IMG/VR virus record: IMGVR_UViG_3300029448_000139
Location: 1 to 35,575 of that record
Strand: one strand, 5' to 3'
DNA: 35,575 bases
Origin: a virus
Part shown: piece after piece, positions 9,706 through 19,290 of the stretch
How the letters are laid out: each line of letters opens with the position of its first letter
How positions within the stretch are numbered: the stretch's first letter is position 1
Position numbers and translations under genes: made by a program
Notes under the pieces: generated by a model
Told to the model about the DNA's origin: nothing
The model's database searches: none
Seen by the model: the letters and a program-made list of their open reading frames with translations, nothing else

Positions 9706-11498
9706 TATTGTATTCCAAATCTACCGCTACGGTTACGAGATTCTTCAGCCTTGCGTTTTCTTTCTTGTTTAGCAATTCTAACTGCTTCAGCATCTTTTTC
9801 TTGTTGCGTTTTAGGTTTAGGTACTTTTGTAATTTTTGTTGATACAGATTTAGGTGGTTTGGATTTTAGTAAATCAGGAACTTCTCCAAATCCTTCAATT
9901 AATTCGTCATCTTCTTGATACATTTGTCCACTAGTAGCTTCAAATACTGGAGCCATTAAAATTCTTTGCGTTTGTTCTCTTTGCTCTTGTTCACGTTTGT
10001 AATAATCGTTTCTAACCTGTTGAGCTACTTTTATTCCATATATAGACATTGCTTTATCTACAGCATCCATAATATCATCTTCATAAGAATAAAATTTTTC
10101 TTTGCCAGTTTTAGGGTCTTTAATAACACTTATTAGTGCATTATCACGAATGTTATCTAAAAATTCATTTACTTGTGTAAAAACATCAGCAAAACCTTCT
10201 ATTTGTCGTGTAGCAGAAAGCCCTTGTATTTTAGAAAACTGCTCTCTCATTAATCTAAGTGTTTTTATTTCAATGTCATTATAAGTATTTGGTTTTGCAT
10301 CTTTTAAAAATATACCATTTCTTTCTTCATCTGCCATAAGATTCATTAATGGTGCCAATATTTTAGCCTTAAGTGCAGGTGTAAAGAATGCTTCTCCTGT
10401 AGATTCACTTGTGCTATTAGCTAAATCAAAAACAATTTTTAAATCAGCAGTAAAGTCTTTTGTATCAGCCTTCATTAAGTCATCAACTCTTTTTGCTAAC
10501 TCGTCTGATAAATATGTAGTAGATTTTAATCCAAGACCTAATTGATTTCCGTTAGGAGCTATAACTTTGTCTGCATTAGGATTGAAAAATGTATCTTGTT
10601 TCATAGGAGCTTCTTTAGTTTTTAACGCTCCTCTATAATAATCTTTATTACTTTCCGTCATCGAAGATTTCTCAATCCAATCTTCTGTCAGTTCGTTATC
10701 TTTTAATAACTTATCTGCTGTTTTTTGTGCAGGTGATGCTTTAGTTGATAAAAATGATTTTTCAGAAGAAGCAACTCGTAGTCTTAAACTATTACGGCTA
10801 GAAAAACTTAAGTTATCATCGTTTTCAAAAGCCGTTACTACCTCTTGTATTTCTTCCATACTATTAGCTGTTTGCATTTTATATGCGTAATAATCATGAA
10901 ACCCAACAGACATAGCTGTGCGTTCTTCTTCTGGATCTAAACCAATAGATTTAATTAATGCACGGCCTTCTTCAATTTGATCAGACTTAAACAACTCTTG
11001 TGCAAGCTCCATAGTATCGGCTTTAAATTGTTCTTGTTGTATTTTGTTTACAGAAATAATTTCTTTACGCTTTAAACCTTCTTTATCTAACTCCCATTCA
11101 TCACGCAAATCTTGAGTAATATTAACATTATTTTCTTTAGCCCAATTTTCAAACGCATTATCAAGATATGGATTTATTTTTAACCCATATATACCACTAG
11201 CGTCCATTCCTTCAGAAGCACCTCTTGTTTTTAGTTCATCCATTTGCTCAGGAAGTTCTCTTGTTTTCCATAAAGCAAATTTATGTTTGCCAGATTTTAT
11301 ATCTTGTTCTTTTTTAGTTTCTAAATACTCTTGGCCTGCACCAATAGTTTCTTCCATTATATTAAACATACCTTTAGTAAGAACTTGATCTGCGGCTGAT
11401 TCAGCTCCTGCTAAGTTAACGGCTACAGATGGGTTTATAGATACACCTTTGGCTGTTCCTATACTAGATTGTTGTTGATATAAAGGTATTTTTGGCAT
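9705..11498 (-). CDS. Putative internal virion protein (597 aa)
   Basis: 597 aa, strongly helical and charged, starting MPKIPLYQQQSSIGTAKGVS and ending in a basic tail (KRKAEESRNRSGRFG). There is no signal peptide, no enzyme motif and no Cys pattern. It lies between a gp14-like protein and the giant internal protein and is coupled to the latter by a TAATG overlap. This is the slot that T7-like phages give to internal core proteins (gp15), and the long helical make-up agrees. An AGGAAA ribosome site precedes the ATG. Function is inferred from order and composition only. Confidence 0.7.
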   Translation of the reverse strand: MPKIPLYQQQSSIGTAKGVSINPSVAVNLAGAESAADQVLTKGMFNIMEETIGAGQEYLETKKEQDIKSGKHKFALWKTRELPEQMDELKTRGASEGMDASGIYGLKINPYLDNAFENWAKENNVNITQDLRDEWELDKEGLKRKEIISVNKIQQEQFKADTMELAQELFKSDQIEEGRALIKSIGLDPEEERTAMSVGFHDYYAYKMQTANSMEEIQEVVTAFENDDNLSFSSRNSLRLRVASSEKSFLSTKASPAQKTADKLLKDNELTEDWIEKSSMTESNKDYYRGALKTKEAPMKQDTFFNPNADKVIAPNGNQLGLGLKSTTYLSDELAKRVDDLMKADTKDFTADLKIVFDLANSTSESTGEAFFTPALKAKILAPLMNLMADEERNGIFLKDAKPNTYNDIEIKTLRLMREQFSKIQGLSATRQIEGFADVFTQVNEFLDNIRDNALISVIKDPKTGKEKFYSYEDDIMDAVDKAMSIYGIKVAQQVRNDYYKREQEQREQTQRILMAPVFEATSGQMYQEDDELIEGFGEVPDLLKSKPPKSVSTKITKVPKPKTQQEKDAEAVRIAKQERKRKAEESRNRSGRFGIQ

Positions 11499-11507
11499 AA
11501 CAATTTC

Positions 11508-12071
11508 CTACTGTAAAAGCGATTTAAAACCAAGTTTTTGGATTCCTGCACCTAAAGTTCCTGTTTCAGTTGCTCCTTTAATATTGCCTAATGCTCCACC
11601 AAATCCACCTACCGCCCCTGCTATTCCTCCAAGCAATGATGCACGAGCCGCCGCTTTGCCTTCCGCAATAGCTGTTTGTGCTTGCATTTCTCCTTCGTAG
11701 CGACCTGTTTTAGCTTGTTGTTTAAGGTTTTGTTCTTGCAACAAACGATTACGGCGTTGGTTTTGAATGTCTATTTCCATTTCAGTAGCTTGTTCTAACA
11801 TTACGGCCATAGGAGTTCCAGAGCTTACGGCTCCTGTTTTAGAATATGCGGCACGTTGTGAGGCCATTTGTCGGCGTTTAGACTTATAAGCACGAGTAGT
11901 TTCAGCACCCATTGTCTTACGAACAGACCGTGCCTCCATTTCTTTAACTTTAGCATTATAGTCAGCCATTTGACGGATAGCTCTAGCTTTGCGTTTAGCC
12001 TCTTTTTTAGCACTACTGCTACCCATTATACCAGATGCCAAACTCATTGCTCCTGTAACTATTTGCAACAT
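11508..12071 (-). CDS. Putative internal virion protein, gp14-like (187 aa)
   Basis: Start chosen at 12071 (MLQIVTGAMSLASG) rather than the upstream in-frame start at 12113, because it makes a TAATG overlap with the preceding stop and has a GGAGGGAG ribosome site. A hydrophobic N-terminal helix (about residues 1-20) is followed by a Lys/Arg/Glu/Gln-rich helical body and a Gly/Ala-rich segment near 145-165 (LLGGIAGAVGGFGGALG). This is the architecture of small internal virion proteins of T7-like phages that insert in the host membrane during DNA ejection. Assignment rests on architecture and gene order. Confidence 0.65.
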   Translation of the reverse strand: MLQIVTGAMSLASGIMGSSSAKKEAKRKARAIRQMADYNAKVKEMEARSVRKTMGAETTRAYKSKRRQMASQRAAYSKTGAVSSGTPMAVMLEQATEMEIDIQNQRRNRLLQEQNLKQQAKTGRYEGEMQAQTAIAEGKAAARASLLGGIAGAVGGFGGALGNIKGATETGTLGAGIQKLGFKSLLQ

Positions 12072-14569
12072 TACACTCCCTCCACATCTACTACCATTGC
12101 TAGTACAGTACAAGGCTGTGGCGTATCTGATACTATATAAACAGTTTGCAAAAACTCATTATGATTAGCAAGCCAAACTTCTGCATCTTCTGTATTTAAT
12201 GAGCTAGAACTAGCAAATTTAACATTATCTGTACCTGTTTCTTTTTGCCCAACCTTAGCTTCTAGTGTGTCTTTAAATCGTATAGTAGCATGAGGTATAG
12301 ATTTTTTAGAACCCATACTTCCTTCTGCATCTACATACAAGGGTGCAAGTGTAGATGTGTACGGCAATCCTACATAAACAGTAGCATTAGACGGAGTAGA
12401 TGCTAATGTAATAGCACCGCTACTAACTATTTTTGTTTCTACAACTCCATTAACTTTAGCTGTAACAGATTTGCCTTCTAAATGTTCTAAACCACTTACA
12501 GTCTGACTAGAATGATTTGTGTATTTTTTATACAAATCTAAACCAGAATATTCTGTAGTATAATTTGTACCCCATTCATAATTATTAAATTTTACAATAT
12601 TGCGATTAGTATTATTAGAATTTTTTATAGACAAATAAACAGAATCTTCACTAGTTTTATTGGGTAAAACGGCAACAGATTCTACTTTATTAATAATTAC
12701 TTCTGAAACCCAATTAGGACTAGTGTTATTAATAATACTAGCGTTGTTGCTTCCTGCGGTATCAGTTACCGTAGTTCCACTTCCAGTATTAAATAAGTAA
12801 TTAAATTTAGTAGAGCTACCTACTTTTAAAACTAAACTATTTAAATCTAAATCTAATGTGTCAGTAGGGTTTCCATCTGGAAACAGAGACTCATCGCCAT
12901 TATAAGGACTTTGATAACTTCTAGCATTTCCTATTAAAAAATTATAATTAGCTTGATTAGCGTGTTGAAATGTAGTTCCTGAAAAATCAAAACTTAAATT
13001 CGATGTAGACGTTGTAGAAACTCCATCTATAGTAGCTGTTATATTGTTAGTAGTACTTGTTGGGTCAACGGTTATATGTAATGTATGCCATTGATTATCA
13101 GTAAAATCATTATTAAATTGTAGTATTTTATTATATGTTATAGAAGTTCCGTTAGTGTCTCTGCCAAGAATTAAATAAAATTCATTTGTCGCATTTGCTC
13201 TAATATCAATTTCAAAAGAACCTGCTTGATTTACCAACCATTCTCTTTCAGTACTACTTTGTCTTAGTTTAAAATTTAAAGTAAAATCAATAGTTGCATT
13301 ATTTTGAAAATTAACATGAGGTGCATCTACATAATCGTTTGCACCATCTAAAGAAAGATAGTTTACAGTTTCATTAAATGTATGACGATGCCAAGCAAAC
13401 ACTTCAGTTTCACGTTCATATGTTAAACCAATTAAATCTCCATTATTACTAACAAGCCATACTATATTATAAGGTTCAGTTTGTAATGCCATTTGAATAA
13501 AACCATATTGAGTTATATGATTAGCAATTAAAGATAATTCATTTCCTAAATAATCGTTTTCATTTCCTTGCAAAAACCATTCTCTTAATTTAGTTCCTTG
13601 TCTTTGTAAAAATAATATAGCTGAATTACTTAAAACCGCTTGTACATCATTAGAACCATATTTTGATCTTCGTTTAAAACTTAATTGGGTAGGAGTAAGA
13701 CTTGTTTCAGAATTGCCAGAACTTAATGTCCATTCATTATTAGATGTTCCAATAACTAGTTCTCTTTGAGGACAAAACCATTGTATATCTTCTGCTTCAG
13801 ATGAATTAATCTCTAACTTTAATGCGTCTGTATCTAAAGAACCTAATTGAAAATCATCAAATTCATTTGTTTTACTTAAAAAGACAACATTAGGATTTTT
13901 TTTATTTCCACCTAAAACCAATCTATTTTCATATATTGAAATAGAATTTGGATATCCATTTTCATCATTAAATGCCTCAAAAGCCCATTTATAACTTGAA
14001 GGTGATGTTTCTATAAAAGCACCTTCATTTAACTGAAGCTGAAATACATCTGACGTTTGACCTGTATAATCTTTAGCAACCTGATAAAAACCAGTTTTTT
14101 GTTGATAGGTTAATTGATAAAATTTTAAATCTGATCTTACTAAATAAATAGTACCATCTATTAAAAATAAACTAATCCATGTAGTGTTAACTAATGATAA
14201 ATCTGTTAAATCTATTTCTTGAATTAAGTCTGGTGTATTTGTTACTGGATTAGCAGGCATATCATTTGATGAACCTCTTGTAGCATCATAATGTCCATCA
14301 CTACTAGAATAACCTGCCGCACTATAAATTAAAAGTTTTCTTCGAGAACTATTTAACAAATACATAGTTCCGTCTAATCCTTCAATATGAGTAATTCCTA
14401 AAGGAGTTCCGTTTTGATAAACTACATTTGCATTTGTTAAAAATGGAGTATGAAAGCCTTCTGTTTGCCAAATAGTATCCGAACTACCTTCAAAAGCTGT
14501 TTGAGAACTCGTTCCCTCATAGCCAAAAATAGTGCTTCCATATAATTTTTTTTGTGATTGTACAGTCAT
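12071..14569 (-). CDS. Tail nozzle / tail tubular protein B-like, with an inserted LamG domain (832 aa)
   Basis: The first ~400 residues match the middle of the T7 gp12-type nozzle family: a repeated beta-propeller-like rhythm, GYPNSISIYENRLVLGG, then FDDFQLG, REWF and a FAWHRHTF end. Residues about 400-626 are a separate LamG/concanavalin-like module, opening YLSLDGANDYVDAP and containing NQWHTLHITVD. After it the nozzle family resumes with VESVAVLPN..EDSVYLSIK and the Ig-like VSGLEHLEGKSVTAKVNG and VGLPY motifs. The tail tip therefore carries a carbohydrate-binding-type domain inside the nozzle chain. The stop overlaps the next ATG, and the start is 2 nt after the previous gene. The nozzle assignment is firm by motif; glycan binding is inferred. 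Confidence 0.8.
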   Translation of the reverse strand: MTVQSQKKLYGSTIFGYEGTSSQTAFEGSSDTIWQTEGFHTPFLTNANVVYQNGTPLGITHIEGLDGTMYLLNSSRRKLLIYSAAGYSSSDGHYDATRGSSNDMPANPVTNTPDLIQEIDLTDLSLVNTTWISLFLIDGTIYLVRSDLKFYQLTYQQKTGFYQVAKDYTGQTSDVFQLQLNEGAFIETSPSSYKWAFEAFNDENGYPNSISIYENRLVLGGNKKNPNVVFLSKTNEFDDFQLGSLDTDALKLEINSSEAEDIQWFCPQRELVIGTSNNEWTLSSGNSETSLTPTQLSFKRRSKYGSNDVQAVLSNSAILFLQRQGTKLREWFLQGNENDYLGNELSLIANHITQYGFIQMALQTEPYNIVWLVSNNGDLIGLTYERETEVFAWHRHTFNETVNYLSLDGANDYVDAPHVNFQNNATIDFTLNFKLRQSSTEREWLVNQAGSFEIDIRANATNEFYLILGRDTNGTSITYNKILQFNNDFTDNQWHTLHITVDPTSTTNNITATIDGVSTTSTSNLSFDFSGTTFQHANQANYNFLIGNARSYQSPYNGDESLFPDGNPTDTLDLDLNSLVLKVGSSTKFNYLFNTGSGTTVTDTAGSNNASIINNTSPNWVSEVIINKVESVAVLPNKTSEDSVYLSIKNSNNTNRNIVKFNNYEWGTNYTTEYSGLDLYKKYTNHSSQTVSGLEHLEGKSVTAKVNGVVETKIVSSGAITLASTPSNATVYVGLPYTSTLAPLYVDAEGSMGSKKSIPHATIRFKDTLEAKVGQKETGTDNVKFASSSSLNTEDAEVWLANHNEFLQTVYIVSDTPQPCTVLAMVVDVEGV

Positions 14570-14571
14570 AA

Positions 14572-16476
14572 TTAAAATCCAGTAAAAGAAGGAATAGGTT
14601 CAACTACTGTATATTCAAATTCATTTTGAACACAAGCAGTAACAGTTAATCCTAAAAATAATTCTCTATCGTGATAATTAATACCGTTATCAAGACTAGT
14701 TAAAGTAGTTCTTCCTTTTCCTATACAACAATGAATTCCTGCTGATCCACCAAAAGAAGTTGTAGCTACAAAATCATTTAAATCTGCTCCAAATTCACCA
14801 GTTCCCAAAGGTGTACCTATATTTCCTCCTGATTGAACTTGATAAGCTACCCACCCTATTCTACCTCCAAAAGCATTTTGTTCTAAAGTCCACTTTCCTC
14901 CTTCATTAGATGTGTCACTATTTAAAATTGGATATGCTTCAGTATCATTTTTAGCATAAAGAATTATTAAATTTTCAAGATCGCTTTGACCACTAATATT
15001 TGGTCTATAACTAACCATTCCTAATATTTTATTAGCATTAGCAAATTCATAACCAGATTGAGCTATAACAGAATTTCCTCCTCCACTTTGACTAGGATTT
15101 GATTCAGCACTATACTTAGGCACTCCTCCAAATGTTAAATCTGGATTGGGGTCAGTTAATATATTTGCAAATAGGCCGTGATATGTAAATTCATAACTAG
15201 CATTTGGATCAAAAAGAAATCTATGAATTTTTCCACTTTTGCTTATTCCATAAAGTAAGTTTTCTTGTCTTGAATAATCAAATCTGACTATATTAGCAAT
15301 ATCGGATTCATCATCTGATCCTCCAGTTGCAATGGATTTTTGATAATCTGCTGATGTAGTAGAAAGAGTAAAAGTATTTGCAGTTGCATTAACTTGATTT
15401 AAAACAAAAAATTTATCACCTTTAATAAAATTAGTAGCAGAAGAATTATATTGAGTCCAGTCTTTATATTGTGTAACAGAATCAGGAAATTTTGCATCTG
15501 TAAAACATTCTGTCTCATTAGCCGAAGTCCTAGAATTTACAGTAACAATGTTATCTATTTCTGTTTTGTTAACTTTTAAAGTTATATGACAACCGTCAGA
15601 ATTAAGAGTACCATCAATATATCTAACTCTAATAAAAGTATTTACATCTTCAGGTTCTGTTGAACTAAATGTAAAGTTTTGAATATCAGTTGTTGATACA
15701 ACAGTTGACGTATCACCTAAAACAAAAAAGTTTTCAAAAGTAGCACCATTATCTAAACTTCTTTGAACTATTACTTTTCCTGACCATCTTCCAGTTGTTT
15801 CTACAAAAAATGTATTAGAAGAACAATTTATTGCGTCAGTTACCCCACTTATTCCGTCAAATCTTTTATTAACAGATAATTCTTCTGGAGGTATTTTAGT
15901 AACTATTTTTAATTTTGAGTTAACATGAGTTGTTTTAAATTCTCCATTACTAGAATTTATTTTCATAAATCCAGTATCGTGATTATTAATCATTTCTGAA
16001 TTTTTATTTGTGTTTAAATCTTCAAAAGGAGGATATTCAAAAACAAAGTTACCAAATGTAAAGGTATTTTCTGCTGTTCTTTTTAAAAGAGTTACAGGAA
16101 AATCTGGATGAGCAATAATAAAATCATTACCTTTTTGAACATATTTAAAATCAAATAATTTAGCTTCTGTATATAAAGTAGTAAATGTATATAAAACTGT
16201 TCCGTCAGTTTTTATTACTCTTAATTTTAAATTAGTAAATTCTAATAAATAATTTTCAGAAACAGAACGTATAAAAGGTTCTATCCTAGCTTTATTATTA
16301 GATTCAGTTGATTTAAAAAATTCACTAGCAGGTCTTTTAGAGACTCCTCCTTGTTTCAAAGGAATAAAATTTTCCATTTTAAAACAAGATTTATCATATA
16401 CACTACTATCAGTTCTTGCATGAACATCAGGTGAAACTTCACCTCCATTGAAAGCATTAATAACTTTTTTAGCCAT
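14572..16476 (-). CDS. Tail nozzle N-terminal-domain protein (634 aa)
   Basis: Begins MAKKVINAFNGGEVSPDVHA and continues with ENFIPLKQGGVSKRP and RIEPFIRSVSENYLLEFTN, the opening signature of the tail tubular B / nozzle family (compare the GG..S and KRPP start of T7 gp12). The middle (about 170-370) is a beta-rich insert. The last part (AGIHCCIGKGRTTLTSL) is unlike the usual C-terminus, and the central nozzle domain instead appears in the following 832-aa gene. The two proteins probably assemble together below the tail tubular A ring. Locally very AT-rich. Confidence 0.75.
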   Translation of the reverse strand: MAKKVINAFNGGEVSPDVHARTDSSVYDKSCFKMENFIPLKQGGVSKRPASEFFKSTESNNKARIEPFIRSVSENYLLEFTNLKLRVIKTDGTVLYTFTTLYTEAKLFDFKYVQKGNDFIIAHPDFPVTLLKRTAENTFTFGNFVFEYPPFEDLNTNKNSEMINNHDTGFMKINSSNGEFKTTHVNSKLKIVTKIPPEELSVNKRFDGISGVTDAINCSSNTFFVETTGRWSGKVIVQRSLDNGATFENFFVLGDTSTVVSTTDIQNFTFSSTEPEDVNTFIRVRYIDGTLNSDGCHITLKVNKTEIDNIVTVNSRTSANETECFTDAKFPDSVTQYKDWTQYNSSATNFIKGDKFFVLNQVNATANTFTLSTTSADYQKSIATGGSDDESDIANIVRFDYSRQENLLYGISKSGKIHRFLFDPNASYEFTYHGLFANILTDPNPDLTFGGVPKYSAESNPSQSGGGNSVIAQSGYEFANANKILGMVSYRPNISGQSDLENLIILYAKNDTEAYPILNSDTSNEGGKWTLEQNAFGGRIGWVAYQVQSGGNIGTPLGTGEFGADLNDFVATTSFGGSAGIHCCIGKGRTTLTSLDNGINYHDRELFLGLTVTACVQNEFEYTVVEPIPSFTGF

Positions 16477-16484
16477 AATGCCTC

Positions 16485-17420
16485 CTAACTAAAACTACCA
16501 TATGATGTCTGGGAAAACGGTGGGTATGAGTTGCTGTATGATGAACCAGATGTGTATGTAGCTTCTAACCACTCGCTGTCAACCGTAGGCGACTCACGCT
16601 TCTCAAATGCGTTAATACGCCGTGCCTCTGGCATTATAACTCGGTTAAACTCTTCCATTAAACTTAACGACAAACTGCGGTCACCTGTCACTGGTACAGC
16701 TAATCTGGCCGCTAGCAATGTAATAAATGCCTGTGCAAACAAAGAATCCATTGCCGCAGGTGTTGGTTCTTTTTCATAACACATCCAAAGATTTTCAAAA
16801 TTTGACAATATTTTATTATCTTCAATATTATAATCTACTACTGGTTTCCCGTACTCATATACTTCATCAGAGTTAGTAACATATGTAGCACGAATATAAT
16901 CAGTAGGCAGTGTGTGAATATGTTTAAATTGAAATAACGGAACATCTTTGACTAAAGTAGCACCAGTAAATGTGTATTCATAAGGACGTTTAAGATTAGT
17001 TATGTCTGTTTCTATTGCAGATGATACATTAGGTGCACCATCAGTTCCGTCAAGAAAAGTCCAAAGTACAGTGTTTGGTGCAGGTGTTTCAATAATAAAA
17101 TCAGCACTAGTATTTGTTATATGAACCCATTTTTCGTTTACAGTTCCTATATTAGAAACATTTTCAGGGATATAAAAACCGTTAGAGTCAACAGCATTAC
17201 CAGTCAATCCAGACACAGTAAAACCAGTTGCTAATTTAGCTCTTGCTTTACAACAATTCCATTTGTGCATACGAGTTAACTCTTCAAGAGTTGGTGTGTA
17301 ATGCAAATCAACTTGATCTTTAATGACGCCTGTGTCTGTGTCAAAATTAGATAACAAAACTCTTTCGCTACCTAACCTTGACAAAGCTAAATTACATAAC
17401 TTTGTTTTTGTTAAAGACAT
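16485..17420 (-). CDS. Tail tubular protein A (T7 gp11-like), copy 3, with insertion (311 aa)
   Basis: Has the family landmarks shared with its two upstream neighbours: LALSRLGSERV near the start, then MHKWNCC (residues 51-57), LPTDYIRA, and a C-terminal MDSLFAQAFITLLAARLAVPVTG with PEARR. In T7 this protein forms the ring between portal and nozzle. Unlike the other two copies it carries an extra ~95 residues (about 65-160) between WNCC and LPTDYIR, which is beta-rich and includes FLDGTDGAPN. The start overlaps the previous stop as TAATG. The C-terminus is Ser/Tyr/Gly-rich. Confidence 0.8.
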   Translation of the reverse strand: MSLTKTKLCNLALSRLGSERVLLSNFDTDTGVIKDQVDLHYTPTLEELTRMHKWNCCKARAKLATGFTVSGLTGNAVDSNGFYIPENVSNIGTVNEKWVHITNTSADFIIETPAPNTVLWTFLDGTDGAPNVSSAIETDITNLKRPYEYTFTGATLVKDVPLFQFKHIHTLPTDYIRATYVTNSDEVYEYGKPVVDYNIEDNKILSNFENLWMCYEKEPTPAAMDSLFAQAFITLLAARLAVPVTGDRSLSLSLMEEFNRVIMPEARRINAFEKRESPTVDSEWLEATYTSGSSYSNSYPPFSQTSYGSFS

Positions 17421-18094
17421 TATACTTTACTAAACGCTTTATATGTGAACGGACTCATTGGGGTTTCAAGATAAGACTCATCAACCGCAGGCTCGTTAAC
17501 GCCTTCCATTGTGTTAGCACGGCGTGCTTCAGGAAGAAGTTTTTCATAAAAATATTTTAATAATTCAAATTTTCTATTTACATCTCCTGCTACTGGTACA
17601 GCTAGCTTAGATGCTAACAAAGTTCTTAAACAAGAAACATACATCATATCCATGTCAGCTTCATCTGGCACATCTAAATACTGTGCATAAATATTAGTTG
17701 CATTAATATCTGTTTGAATGTTTTTCACTGTTGCAGAACTATTTACTGCTGTTGTAACAGCAAAATCAATTTTAGGTTTTACTGTTTCTTTACTATTAAC
17801 TTTACTAATGTAAATAATACGGTGAGCATCAGCAGGATAATTATAATCGTGAGCAAAAGAAAGAGCGGCATCCGCACCATCGCCCTCACTAAGTGACACA
17901 CGATGTAAACAACAATTCCAAGCGTGCATACGAGTTAATTCTTGAGCCGCAGGATCATAATGAAGCAACGCTTGTTCCGCTATTGAACCTGTGTCATTTA
18001 TTGCAGATAACTGTACTCTTTCACTTCCTATTAAAGAAAGTGCTTGATTAATAATATTTAATTTAGTTAAACCTGTTTTAGTAGTTTGACCCAT
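17420..18094 (-). CDS. Tail tubular protein A (T7 gp11-like), copy 2 (224 aa)
   Basis: Second of three adjacent paralogues. Shared landmarks are ALSLIGSERVQLS, a TGSIAEQALLHYDP helix, MHAWNCC, MDMMYVSCLRTLLASKLAVPVAG and LLPEARRANTMEG. The length is close to the usual ~200 aa of the T7 gp11 family. It lies 2 nt after copy 1 and overlaps copy 3 by one base. It probably forms part of the head-tail adaptor ring. Whether the three proteins make mixed or stacked rings cannot be told from sequence. Confidence 0.8.
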   Translation of the reverse strand: MGQTTKTGLTKLNIINQALSLIGSERVQLSAINDTGSIAEQALLHYDPAAQELTRMHAWNCCLHRVSLSEGDGADAALSFAHDYNYPADAHRIIYISKVNSKETVKPKIDFAVTTAVNSSATVKNIQTDINATNIYAQYLDVPDEADMDMMYVSCLRTLLASKLAVPVAGDVNRKFELLKYFYEKLLPEARRANTMEGVNEPAVDESYLETPMSPFTYKAFSKV

Positions 18095-18096
18095 GA

Positions 18097-18759
18097 TTAC
18101 ACCTTCTCAAATGTTTTATAAGAGTTTACACAAATTTCTTTGTAGTCTTCTCCAATTTGTTGAACTTGCTTACCCTCTATTGCATCAGCACGCAATGCGT
18201 CAGGAAGAACAATATTATAAAACTCATCTAATAACGCTGATTCTAAATCAGAATTACCTGTTATAGATACACACATTCTGGCCGCTAATAATGTATAAAA
18301 AGCCCTAGCAAATAAAGAATCCATCATGTCGTAATCGTGAGTATTATTTGTGTCTTCTGGAACGGCAGTGTAAACAATATAAGGATTGTCGTGATTTGTA
18401 TTTATTACACGATTTGATCCTACTGTGCTTATTTCATAGTCATTAGGTTTGTTTTTATAACCACCGCCTTGAGCCGCAGATGTTTGATAAACACGAATGC
18501 AATCTGTAGGTAATTCATGAGCAAAATCATATCCAAAAACGGGAACTGTTGTTGGACTTGTTAGAGCCGCACTTTTTAAACAACAATTCCACGCCGCCAT
18601 TGCGGTTACTTCTTCTAATGTTGAATTAAAAAATAAATTAACTGTATCTTTTATAGTGCCTGTATCTGTAGAAAAATCTGCTAATTGAACTCGATCGCTA
18701 CCTAATTGTGATAAAGCGAAGTTTGCTAAATTTGTTTTTGTGTATTGACACCTATTCAT
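18097..18759 (-). CDS. Tail tubular protein A (T7 gp11-like), copy 1 (220 aa)
   Basis: First of three paralogues transcribed in tandem. Landmarks are FALSQLGSDRVQLADFSTDTG, AAWNCC, HELPTDCIRVYQ, MDSLFARAFYTLLAARMCVSITG and LPDALRADAIEG. It begins just after the terminator that ends the capsid unit, with an AGGAAAAATTT ribosome site before the ATG. The D-TGTIKDTVNLFF segment is closer to copy 3 (DTDTGVIKDQVDLHY) than to copy 2. That suggests an ordered duplication history, which a tree could test. Confidence 0.8.
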   Translation of the reverse strand: MNRCQYTKTNLANFALSQLGSDRVQLADFSTDTGTIKDTVNLFFNSTLEEVTAMAAWNCCLKSAALTSPTTVPVFGYDFAHELPTDCIRVYQTSAAQGGGYKNKPNDYEISTVGSNRVINTNHDNPYIVYTAVPEDTNNTHDYDMMDSLFARAFYTLLAARMCVSITGNSDLESALLDEFYNIVLPDALRADAIEGKQVQQIGEDYKEICVNSYKTFEKV

Positions 18760-18770
18760 AAATTTTTCCT

Positions 18771-18798
18771 AAAAAAAAATAAGGGGGGCGAACCCCCC
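18771..18798 (-). terminator. Intrinsic terminator after the capsid/decoration pair
   Basis: On the minus strand six G, the tetraloop TTCG and six C (18798-18783) run into TTA and nine T (down to 18771). This is a textbook Rho-independent terminator nine bases after the decoration-like gene. It would cap an abundant capsid mRNA and reduce tail gene expression, the arrangement T7 uses after gene 10. No clear separate promoter is visible downstream, so tail genes probably depend on read-through. Confidence 0.9.
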
Positions 18799-18806
18799 AT
18801 TAAGTA

Positions 18807-19274
18807 TTACTCGTTTGTTGCGATTAGAACGTGTCCTACTATTGTAACATCAATAGTTCCTTCGTTCCCTGAACCACCAGTAGCAGCATCAGCACCTGCA
18901 ATAGTAAGTAAAAGTTGTTTGTTACCAACATCAATACTTCCTAATGTAGAAATTGCTGAAGCTGTTCCATCACTTGGAAAAGTTAACAATCCTGAATCAT
19001 TATCAGATGCTCCATCAATAATTCTGTTTGTATTAACAGTTCCATCTGCATCATCAGCATAACCTAAATCAACTGTAGCTCCTGTTCCTAAATCAGGATA
19101 AGCTACTGTTGATGATATAACTCTTGCTTCTTGTGGTAATACTTTTGAAATAACATGGCTAGTATTAACTGCACCTGTTATAACTAAAGTAAAAGGAATA
19201 GCTTGAACATTTCCACGATACTTAGACTTGGTTTGAATGCCTGAGTCTAAATCTGTAATTTCACTTGAATTCAT
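18807..19274 (-). CDS. Putative capsid decoration / head-associated protein (155 aa)
   Basis: 155 aa, beta-rich, acidic, high in Gly, Ala, Thr and Asp (LGTGATVDLGYADDADGTVN), with no Cys and no helix-rich part. It lies directly after the major capsid gene in the same promoter-terminator unit, with an AGGAG ribosome site. Equal high expression with the capsid is therefore expected. That placement and the beta-sandwich-like composition suggest a head decoration or fibre protein. I do not recognise the family. Confidence 0.6.
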   Translation of the reverse strand: MNSSEITDLDSGIQTKSKYRGNVQAIPFTLVITGAVNTSHVISKVLPQEARVISSTVAYPDLGTGATVDLGYADDADGTVNTNRIIDGASDNDSGLLTFPSDGTASAISTLGSIDVGNKQLLLTIAGADAATGGSGNEGTIDVTIVGHVLIATNE

Positions 19275-19290
19275 TTCAGTATTCTCCTAA

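Noticed and set aside
11868-12140. Plus-strand frame over the gp14-like gene
   Set aside because: Antisense to two coupled genes, with low-complexity Ser/Thr/Cys content.
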